Assembly (NCBI GenBank): GCA_964650975.1
Contig: CAZYWA010000467.1
Coordinates: 1-6,381, forward strand
DNA from: CAZYWA01 sp964650975 [NCBI: uncultured bacterium]
Lineage (GTDB): Bacteria; JADJOY01
Direction: 5' to 3'
Length of the DNA: 6,381 bases
Both the position numbers and the translations under genes were made by a program. Below are positions 1-6,381 of the stretch, piece after piece (the first letter of the stretch is position 1; each line of letters starts with the position of its first letter). The notes under the pieces were generated by a model. That model was given only the letters and a program-made list of their open reading frames with translations, ran no database searches and was not told the origin of the DNA.

Positions 1-1852
<1,852 letters not shown>

Positions 1853-1862
1853 CGGGGTCGGG

Positions 1863-1868
1863 CTCCCT
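1863..1868 (-). promoter_or_regulatory. Ribosome binding site of secA
   Basis: On the minus strand the sequence GAAGGGAG ends 10 nt before the ATG at 1852; AGGGAG is a good anti-Shine-Dalgarno match. It lies in the 43-bp gap after the recN stop codon and supports the chosen secA start. Confidence 0.7.
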
Positions 1869-1895
1869 TCTCGTGTCGAAAGAGTGAAGCGAACG

Positions 1896-3671
1896 TCAGC
1901 CGGCGGACCGGGCGGTCGAACGTCGTCCACCGGCAGCACGGCCGGCGCGGGCGGACGCGGGGGCTCCCCCGGCTGGCTCGCGCGGCCGGGGCGGCGCCAG
2001 TTCGCCGGCCTTCGCGAGCATCTCGGCGGCATGCTCGAGCGTCTTGGCGGTGAGGTCGGCGCCCCCCAGCATGCGGGCCACCTCTCGGACACGCTCGTCA
2101 CCTTCGACGACCTGCGCGCGCGCCACCGTCCGGTCTCCCACCGTTTCCTTCCAGAGCTTCACGTGCCGGTCGCCGAGGCTGGCGATCTGCGGCAGGTGGG
2201 TGATGCACAGCACCTGCGCGAACCGCGAGATCTCGCGCAGCTTCCGTCCCACGACCTCGGCGACGGCGCCACCGATGCCCGCGTCGACTTCGTCGAAGAG
2301 CAGCGACGGGCGCTCCTCGGCGGGATCGATGTGACGGGAGAGCGCCAGGAAGAGCCGCGACAGCTCGCCGCCCGAAGCGATCCGGTCGAGAGCGCGCAGA
2401 TCCTCGCCCTTGTTGGGCGCGATCAGAAACCGCACTTCGTCCCAGCCCTGGGGACCGGGCTCGCGCTCGAGGTCGTTCGCCGGGCTCACGACCTCGATCC
2501 GGAAGCGGCAGCCTTCCATGCCCAGCGTCCCCAGCTCGGACTCGATCGCCGATGCCAGGCTCTCGGCGTGGCTCGCGCGACGCGCGCTCAAGAGCCGCGC
2601 TCGCTCGCGAACCCCCCGATCGAGCTCCGCGACCTCCGCTTCCAGCACCGCCGAACGGCCGGGGCCATCGTCGAGCTGGGCCCGCTCGTGGCGCAGCCGC
2701 TCGAGCTTCGCGATCACGTCGTCGAGCGACGGACCGTGCAGACGCTTCACTCGCTCGAGCGCGCCGAGCCGAGACTCGATCGTCTCCAGACGGTCGGGAT
2801 CGTGCTCGATCGAGCCCGCGTAGCCGATGAGCGACCGCCCCGCCTCCTGCAGCGCGATCTCGGCCGGCTCGAGCACCTTCGCGATCTCGCCCAGCGCGGG
2901 GTCGAGGCGCGCGGCGCGCACCAGCTCGGCGCGGATGCGCTCGACGACCGTGAGCGCCGCGTCGTCTCCTTCGTAGAGCCGATCGCGCCCGCGCGCCGCC
3001 ACCTCCGCGAGCTCGCTCGCGTGGCGCTGGATCTCGCGCTCGCGCGCCAGCTCGGCGTCCTCACCCGGACGGGGAGCGACGCGCTCGATCTCCTCGATCT
3101 GCTGCTCCACGCTGGCGCGGCGCGCCGATCCCTCCGCGCTGCGGGCGCGAAGCTCGGCCAGCTCCGCCTTCCGCTCCCGGAACGCGAGCACCGCTGCTCT
3201 CAGCTCCTGGCGCACCGCCGTGAGCCCGGCGCTCTGGTCGAGCAGCAGCTGATGCCACTCGGGTGCCAGCAATCGCTGGTGCTCGTGCTGGCCCACCACC
3301 GATACGAGCTTGTTCGCGAGCCCCGCGAGCTGCGAGGTCGCGGCCAGGGAGCCGTTCACCGCGGCACCGCCACGTCCGGTCCGGCGCAGCGTGCGGCGCA
3401 GCGCCACCTCGCCGTCGATCCCGTCGATCGCCGGCTGCGCGCCCGGGCGGGCCGTCTCGTCGATTGCGAACAGGGCTTCCACGTCTGCGTCGTCCGCTCC
3501 CGAGCGGATCCAGTCCGGGTCCGCCTTGGCTCCCAGCAGCAGGCCGATCGATCCCGCCACCAGCGACTTGCCGGAGCCCGGCTCGCCGGTGATGACGTTC
3601 AGGCCTTCCCCGAAGACGATGCGAGCGTCCTCGAAGATCGCGAGATTCTTGAGGCGAAGCTCGACCAGCAT
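1896..3671 (-). CDS. recN: DNA repair protein RecN (SMC-like ATPase)
   Basis: RecN is a cytosolic SMC-like ATPase that acts early in double-strand-break repair, bringing DNA ends to RecA. This copy is 591 residues, slightly longer than the usual 550-570. It starts [18 protein letters not shown], the normal RecN N-terminus. Walker A is GEPGSGKS (29-36; most family members have GETGAGKS). The Q-loop region is GQHEHQRLL (127-135). A long Arg/Glu/Ala-rich coiled-coil arm pair fills the middle. The ABC signature SGGELSR is at 433-439, Walker [13 protein letters not shown] around 457-468, and the H-loop ITHLPQIA at 490-497. The last ~33 residues are a Pro/Ala/Arg-rich tail that explains the extra length. 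The frame is open upstream to an ATG at 3740, but that start would lie above the predicted -10 box and adds a non-homologous leader, so the ATG at 3671 is preferred. No strong Shine-Dalgarno precedes it. Confidence 0.96.
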   Translation of the reverse strand: MLVELRLKNLAIFEDARIVFGEGLNVITGEPGSGKSLVAGSIGLLLGAKADPDWIRSGADDADVEALFAIDETARPGAQPAIDGIDGEVALRRTLRRTGRGGAAVNGSLAATSQLAGLANKLVSVVGQHEHQRLLAPEWHQLLLDQSAGLTAVRQELRAAVLAFRERKAELAELRARSAEGSARRASVEQQIEEIERVAPRPGEDAELAREREIQRHASELAEVAARGRDRLYEGDDAALTVVERIRAELVRAARLDPALGEIAKVLEPAEIALQEAGRSLIGYAGSIEHDPDRLETIESRLGALERVKRLHGPSLDDVIAKLERLRHERAQLDDGPGRSAVLEAEVAELDRGVRERARLLSARRASHAESLASAIESELGTLGMEGCRFRIEVVSPANDLEREPGPQGWDEVRFLIAPNKGEDLRALDRIASGGELSRLFLALSRHIDPAEERPSLLFDEVDAGIGGAVAEVVGRKLREISRFAQVLCITHLPQIASLGDRHVKLWKETVGDRTVARAQVVEGDERVREVARMLGGADLTAKTLEHAAEMLAKAGELAPPRPREPAGGAPASARAGRAAGGRRSTARSAG

Positions 3672-3705
3672 CCGGTGCGTCGGGGGTCGAAACGGCGAGA
3701 AACCC

Positions 3706-3719
3706 CGCGGAGATCCGCG
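3706..3719. repeat. Short palindrome at the predicted recN transcription start
   Basis: A perfect inverted repeat CGCGGA-GA-TCCGCG sits directly next to the predicted recN -10 box and covers the predicted +1 (about 3713). The position is where a repressor operator would act, but six-base GC-rich inverted repeats arise often by chance in DNA of this composition. It does not resemble the LexA boxes I know (CTGT-N8-ACAG, GTTC-N7-GTTC or GAAC-type). Confidence 0.35.
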
Positions 3720-3748
3720 AGTATAGGGTACCCGCTCCACTCATCCAA
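3720..3748 (-). promoter_or_regulatory. Predicted sigma70-type promoter of recN
   Basis: On the minus strand TTGGAT (3748-3743) and TATACT (3725-3720) are separated by exactly 17 nt. The -10 box matches the consensus at 5 of 6 positions and the -35 at its first three. The A/T cluster stands out from very GC-rich surroundings. Transcription would begin near 3713, giving a leader of about 41 nt before the recN ATG at 3671. This also argues against the in-frame ATG at 3740. Confidence 0.55.
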
Positions 3749-3795
3749 TCGCGCGCGCCTGCCGCGGCCGGCCGGTGCGTGCTAGCGTCCTCGAC

Positions 3796-5142
3796 ATGAC
3801 CACGGGGGAGCTCTTCGGGGGCGATTCGGCCCGCGAAGTCGCGCGCGACGCTCCGCTCGCCGAGCGCATGCGCCCGCGAACGCTGGCCGAGTACCTGGGC
3901 CAAGAACACCTGCTTGGGCCGGGAAAGCTGCTCGCCTCGCTGCTCGCCAGGCGGGAGCTGCCCTCGCTGATCCTGTGGGGCCCGCCCGGCAGCGGCAAGA
4001 CCACGCTCGCCTTCCTGCTCGCGCGCGAAGCCGGGCTCGAGCTCGAGCGTGTGAGCGCGGTGCTGGCCGGGGTCAAGGACATCCGCGAGGCGGTGGAGCG
4101 GGCACGGCGGCGGCGCCGCGGCGGTCAGCGGACGGCGCTCTTCGTCGACGAGATCCACCGCTTCAACAAGGCCCAGCAGGATGCGCTGCTGCCGCACGTC
4201 GAGGACGGCACCATCGTGCTGATCGGCGCCACCACCGAGAATCCTTCGTTCGAGGTGATCGCGCCGCTGCTCTCCCGCGCGCGGGTGGTGACGCTCGAGC
4301 CGCTCGGCGAGCGGCAGGTCGTGTCGCTGCTGGAACGTGCGCTGACCGACGGCGAGCGCGGCGTGGGTGCCAAGGGAGTGCGCGCCACGCCCGCCGTCCT
4401 CGAGACGGTCGCGGCGCTCGCCGAGGGAGACGCCCGCCAGGCGCTCAATCTCCTCGAGATCGCGGCCGAGATCGCCTCCGCTCCGGATGCCGGTGGCGAG
4501 ATCAGCACCGAGATCGTCCGCGAAGCCGCGCAGCGTCGCTCGTTGCGCTACGACAAGGCTGGCGAGGAGCACTTCAACCTCGCGAGCGCCTTGATCAAGA
4601 GTCTGCGCGGCTCCGACCCGGACGCGGCGCTCTACTGGATGCTGCGCATGCTCGAGGCGGGGGAGGATCCCCGCTTCGTGGTGCGGCGCATGATCGTGTT
4701 CGCGGCCGAGGACGTGGGTAATGCCGATCCAGCCGCGTTGCCGCTCGCGGTGGCCGCCAAGGAGGCGCTCGAATTCGTGGGCATGCCGGAGGCGAGGATC
4801 CCGCTCTCGCAATGCGCCGTGTACCTGGCGTGCGCACCCAAATCGAACGCTTCCTACGCCGCGATGGGCCGGGTGCTGGAGGAGATCCAGACCAGCGGGG
4901 CGCTGCCGGTGCCGCTGCACCTGCGCAATGCCCCGACCCGCCTCACCAAAGAGCTGGGCTACGGGCGCGACTACCGCTACGCCCACGACTTCGAGGGCGG
5001 GATCGCGCCCCAGACGCACCTGCCCGACGCGCTCCGCGGCAAGCGCTTCTACTCACCCACCGAGCGCGGCTTCGAGCGGGAGCTGAGCGAGCGGCTGAGC
5101 GAGGCCGAGCGGCTTCGCGTCGCTTCCACTCGCAAGACCTGA
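3796..5142 (+). CDS. rarA: Replication-associated recombination protein A (RarA/MgsA AAA+ ATPase)
   Basis: RarA (MgsA, the bacterial relative of Mgs1/WRNIP1) is a cytosolic AAA+ ATPase that works at stalled replication forks and interacts with SSB in studied species. The protein is 448 residues, essentially the E. coli length (447). Visible are PLAERMRPRTLAEYLGQEHL (20-39), Walker A GPPGSGKT (62-69), Walker B LFVDEIHRFNK (115-125), sensor 1 GATTENPSF (144-152), the arginine-finger loop LLSRARV (158-164) and sensor 2 GDARQALNLLE (212-222). The C-terminal tetramerisation region shows AEDVGNADP, VYLACAPKSNASY, VHLRNAPT-like PLHLRNAPTRLTKELGYG and YRYAHDFEGG. The N-terminal GELF could be a sliding-clamp-type LF motif, as many homologues begin MDLF (inference). 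The ATG at 3796 is preferred over the in-frame GTG at 3775 because it gives the normal N-terminus; neither has a clear Shine-Dalgarno. It is divergent from recN. Confidence 0.97.
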   Translation: MTTGELFGGDSAREVARDAPLAERMRPRTLAEYLGQEHLLGPGKLLASLLARRELPSLILWGPPGSGKTTLAFLLAREAGLELERVSAVLAGVKDIREAVERARRRRRGGQRTALFVDEIHRFNKAQQDALLPHVEDGTIVLIGATTENPSFEVIAPLLSRARVVTLEPLGERQVVSLLERALTDGERGVGAKGVRATPAVLETVAALAEGDARQALNLLEIAAEIASAPDAGGEISTEIVREAAQRRSLRYDKAGEEHFNLASALIKSLRGSDPDAALYWMLRMLEAGEDPRFVVRRMIVFAAEDVGNADPAALPLAVAAKEALEFVGMPEARIPLSQCAVYLACAPKSNASYAAMGRVLEEIQTSGALPVPLHLRNAPTRLTKELGYGRDYRYAHDFEGGIAPQTHLPDALRGKRFYSPTERGFERELSERLSEAERLRVASTRKT

Positions 5143-5158
5143 ACGGTCCCGCTCGCGC

Positions 5159-5578
5159 TCAGGGATTCGGGGAAACCGCTTCGCCTGGAACGGGCGCAAC
5201 CGGTGAGGATGCGGCATCCGCCGCGGCGGCTGCTCCGGCTGGCGGTGACGCGGCGTCGGGCCGCAGGCCTTCCTGCTTGGCGATCTCCGAGAAGGTCTTC
5301 CCGTCGTAAGCTTCCCAGGCCATGTAAAAGCGATAGCCAAACCATCCCACGACCGGCAGCCACGAGAACTGCTCCACGTCGCGCACGCCGACGCCTTCGT
5401 TCATCTCGAGCCCTACCCGCGGCCCGATGCAGCAGCTGGCGAGGAACGGCCACACGCCGCCGTCGTACTTCTTGCCCGCGACCGCCATCGGCGCCACGCA
5501 CACGGTCAGGTAGAGCGCGACGATCTGGAGCCAGCGGCGGCGGCGCCGTGCGGATCGGGTGAGAGCCGTGCCGTGCAT
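5159..5578 (-). CDS. Small exported or membrane protein of unknown function
   Basis: I do not recognise a named family. The 139-residue product starts with an Arg-rich stretch (RSARRRRR, 8-15), then a hydrophobic segment (16-34) ending AVA before GKK, which looks like a signal peptide with an AxA cleavage site or an N-terminal membrane anchor. Next come two further hydrophobic, Trp/aromatic-rich segments: WPFLASCCIGPRVGLEM (43-59, with Cys49-Cys50) and FSWLPVVGWFGYRFYMAW (71-88). Between and after them are the polar motifs NEGVGVRD and EAYDGKTFSEIAKQEG. The last ~33 residues are Pro/Ala-rich and probably disordered. An upstream in-frame ATG at 5611 overlaps the predicted -10 box, so the ATG at 5578 is chosen; no clear Shine-Dalgarno precedes it. 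It converges on rarA with 16 bp between stop codons and is divergent from the PEGA gene. The GC3 bias and promoter support it being real. A membrane-protein alternative to secretion is equally possible. Confidence 0.75.
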   Translation of the reverse strand: MHGTALTRSARRRRRWLQIVALYLTVCVAPMAVAGKKYDGGVWPFLASCCIGPRVGLEMNEGVGVRDVEQFSWLPVVGWFGYRFYMAWEAYDGKTFSEIAKQEGLRPDAASPPAGAAAAADAASSPVAPVPGEAVSPNP

Positions 5579-5606
5579 CGATGATCCGAGGTGCGCTGCT
5601 CGCGCG

Positions 5607-5636
5607 AGCATAGGAACACGAAAATCTCCACGTCAA
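5607..5636 (-). promoter_or_regulatory. Predicted sigma70-type promoter of the small exported protein gene
   Basis: On the minus strand TTGACG (5636-5631, 5 of 6 consensus matches) and TATGCT (5612-5607, 4 of 6) are separated by 18 nt of relatively AT-rich sequence. The start would be near 5600, leaving a leader of about 20 nt before the ATG at 5578. Confidence 0.6.
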
Positions 5637-5671
5637 CGCGATCGGCGCCCGCACGGCGCGGGGCGGCCGCC

Positions 5672-5700
5672 TTGACGGTCCCCTCCCAGGTCGGTAGAAC
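5672..5700 (+). promoter_or_regulatory. Predicted sigma70-type promoter of the PEGA lipoprotein gene
   Basis: TTGACG (5672-5677, 5 of 6) and TAGAAC (5695-5700, 4 of 6) are 17 nt apart. Transcription would begin near 5707, giving a leader of about 48 nt with a hairpin and a good ribosome binding site. It is back-to-back with the oppositely directed promoter at 5607-5636; 35 bp separate the two -35 boxes. Confidence 0.6.
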
Positions 5701-5719
5701 GATCGCGTTTTCGCCCATG

Positions 5720-5738
5720 GAGCGCGCGCGCCGCGCTC
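5720..5738 (+). repeat. Leader hairpin just upstream of the lipoprotein ribosome binding site
   Basis: GAGCGCG (5720-5726) and CGCGCTC (5732-5738) form a perfect 7-bp stem with a 5-nt loop. It ends 2 nt before the Shine-Dalgarno sequence and would lie in the predicted leader mRNA. It could affect stability or ribosome access, but GC-rich stems of this size also arise by chance here. Confidence 0.35.
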
Positions 5739-5740
5739 GA

Positions 5741-5746
5741 GAGGAG
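5741..5746 (+). promoter_or_regulatory. Ribosome binding site of the PEGA lipoprotein gene
   Basis: GAGGAG ends 8 nt before the ATG at 5755, close to the ideal spacing. It is the strongest Shine-Dalgarno sequence in the window and fixes the start of this gene. Confidence 0.8.
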
Positions 5747-5754
5747 CTCCGGCG

Positions 5755-6102
5755 ATGCCCGCTCACGGCACCTTGGCCCGCACTTTCGCGGTCGTGTTGG
5801 CGGCCGCGGTCCTGGGAACCGGTTGCCTTCACACCGCCCGGATCGTGACCGAGCCGGAAGGCGCCAACGTGACGATCAACGGCCAGTTCAAGGGGCCGTC
5901 GCCGATCCTCTTCCAGGACCGTTCCGGCACGCCGCGCACCTACTACGTGAAGATCGAGAAGCCCGGCTACAAGACCCTCGACCTGACCATCGAGTCGGTC
6001 TACAAGGCCGACATCAAGCTCCTGCTCTTGATCCCCGGCATCATCCCGTACTTCTTCACCGCCGAGCTGGAAGACAGCTACCCGTTCACGCTTCAGCAGT
6101 GA
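5755..6102 (+). CDS. PEGA-domain putative lipoprotein
   Basis: A 115-residue envelope protein of unknown specific role. The N-terminus has a positive/hydrophobic signal sequence ending VLGTGC, with Cys24 as the probable lipidated residue; the lipobox is imperfect, with Gly rather than Leu at -3 and Leu at -4. Right after it comes a PEGA-like fold: IVTEPEGANVTINGQFKG (30-47, with the diagnostic P-E-G-A at 34-37), then PSPILF, the strand TYYVKIEKPGYKT (62-74) and LDLTIESV. PEGA domains are small beta-rich modules common in surface lipoproteins and at the ends of secreted or membrane proteins. The C-terminal part has a hydrophobic patch IKLLLLIPGIIPYFF (87-101) followed by TAELEDSYPFTL, which could be a membrane-contacting hairpin. 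A good Shine-Dalgarno and promoter precede it. It is divergent from the small exported protein gene and followed by GC-rich hairpins. PEGA assignment is fairly firm; lipidation is likely but not certain. Confidence 0.87.
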   Translation: MPAHGTLARTFAVVLAAAVLGTGCLHTARIVTEPEGANVTINGQFKGPSPILFQDRSGTPRTYYVKIEKPGYKTLDLTIESVYKADIKLLLLIPGIIPYFFTAELEDSYPFTLQQ

Positions 6103-6104
6103 GC

Positions 6105-6138
6105 GGAGGCGCGGCGCGGAAGACGCGCCGCGCCCTCC
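6105..6138 (+). terminator. GC-rich hairpin after the PEGA gene, probable terminator
   Basis: GGCGCGGCGCG (6108-6118) and its exact complement (6124-6134) form an 11-bp stem closed by the loop GAAGA; GGA/TCC pairs extend it past a one-base bulge. It begins 2 nt after the lipoprotein stop codon region. No T-run follows, so it is not a classical intrinsic terminator; it may instead protect the mRNA 3' end or act with Rho. Confidence 0.55.
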
Positions 6139-6144
6139 CGAAAC

Positions 6145-6182
6145 GACGCGAGCCGCGCTTCACCGGAGCGCGGCTCTTCGTC
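6145..6182. terminator. Second hairpin, possible bidirectional terminator
   Basis: GAGCCGCGCT (6150-6159) pairs perfectly with AGCGCGGCTC (6167-6176) across a 7-nt loop; GACG/CGTC pairs (6145-6148 with 6179-6182) extend the stem across a small internal loop. It lies midway between two convergent genes. Only scattered T residues follow on either strand, so termination efficiency is uncertain. Confidence 0.55.
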
Positions 6183-6183
6183 A

Positions 6184-6210
6184 GGTGCCGGGCGCCTGCG
6201 CGCCCTCACC
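6184..6210 (-). terminator. Third hairpin, probably at the 3' end of the minus-strand Lys/Ala-rich gene
   Basis: GGGCGC (6190-6195) pairs with GCGCCC (6200-6205) around a 4-nt loop, and GGTG/CACC (6184-6187 with 6207-6210) adds an outer stem over a small internal loop. On the minus strand it starts about 11 nt after the stop codon of the gene at the right edge. No T-run follows. Confidence 0.45.
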
Positions 6211-6221
6211 GGGGAACACCC

Positions 6222-6381
6222 TCAGGTACTGGCGGCTTCGTCCTTGGCGGCGGACTTCGCCGCCTTGGGCTGCTTCGCCTTGGCCGCCTTCTTGGCAGCG
6301 GTCGCCTTCTCCGCGGCGGCCTTCTTGCGGCGCGCTCGAAACCGCTCAATGAGCGAGCCCTTCGCCTTCGCTTCGGGCTTG
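6222..6381 (-). CDS. C-terminal tail of a lysine/alanine-rich protein, 5'-truncated by the window edge
   Basis: The last 52 codons of a minus-strand gene are visible, ending in TGA at 6224-6222; its start lies beyond the right edge (the first complete codon begins at 6380). The segment reads KPEAKAKGSLIERFRARRKK, then repeated Ala-Lys units (AAKKAAKAKQPKAAKSAAK) and ends DEAAST. Lys is written almost only as AAG and Ala as GCC/GCG, consistent with coding DNA here. Such tails occur in histone-H1-like nucleoid proteins, but also as basic extensions on ribosomal proteins, RNA-binding proteins and other nucleic-acid proteins, so the identity cannot be decided from the tail. It is convergent with the PEGA lipoprotein gene, with three hairpins between. 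Confidence 0.65.
   Translation of the reverse strand, partial: KPEAKAKGSLIERFRARRKKAAAEKATAAKKAAKAKQPKAAKSAAKDEAAST

Noticed and set aside
3672-3740. Longer RecN starting at the in-frame ATG at 3740
   Set aside because: The added 23 residues are not RecN-like and that ATG lies upstream of the predicted -10 box and transcription start.
3061-5019. 652-codon open frame on the minus strand
   Set aside because: Antisense to rarA and then out of frame over recN; His/Arg/Gly-rich with no domain. Both real genes it overlaps have full motif sets.
5085-5110. Tandem GCTGAGCGAG-like repeat at the end of rarA
   Set aside because: It encodes the ordinary Glu/Arg/Ser-rich C-terminal helix of RarA (ELSERLSEAERL) and is only two copies long.
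5579-5611. Longer version of the small exported protein starting at ATG 5611
   Set aside because: That ATG overlaps the predicted -10 hexamer, so it would not be in the mRNA; starting at 5578 also gives a more typical signal-sequence length.
5506-5848. Open frames on both strands across the 5579-5754 intergenic region
   Set aside because: They overlap the two predicted promoters and the start of the lipoprotein gene, lack ribosome binding sites, and their products are Arg/Ala/Ser-rich without pattern.

Overview
This is a very GC-rich window (roughly 70% G+C by eye, codon third positions almost all G or C) from a Gram-negative-type bacterium. The gene sequences, a putative outer-membrane lipoprotein with a PEGA domain, and the GC content would fit a myxobacterial or other deltaproteobacterial-like lineage. 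That placement is an impression from protein style, not a result. No tRNA, rRNA, CRISPR array, insertion sequence or phage gene is visible.

Layout, left to right. Positions 1-1852 (minus) hold the first 617 codons of secA, the Sec translocase ATPase; its 3' end lies outside the window. Just upstream of it on the same strand, 43 bp away, is a complete recN (1896-3671, minus), an SMC-like DNA double-strand-break repair ATPase. Divergent from recN is a complete rarA/mgsA (3796-5142, plus), a AAA+ ATPase of stalled replication forks. The recN-rarA gap carries a reasonable sigma70-type promoter for recN and a small palindrome at its predicted transcription start.

The right part is less familiar. 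A small exported or membrane protein of unknown function (5159-5578, minus) converges on rarA with only a 16-bp gap. It is divergent from a 115-residue PEGA-domain putative lipoprotein (5755-6102, plus). The 176 bp between them contain two good, back-to-back, oppositely oriented promoters. After the lipoprotein gene come three GC-rich hairpins packed into about 105 bp, separating it from a convergent gene on the minus strand. Only the lysine/alanine-rich C-terminal tail (52 codons) of that last gene is inside the window.

Functionally, most of the window is housekeeping: protein export, recombinational repair and replication-fork maintenance. No new multi-gene defence or metabolic system is evident. 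The part most likely to be undescribed is the divergent pair of envelope proteins at 5159-6102. The very long open frames antisense to secA, recN and rarA are codon-bias shadows and are not annotated.
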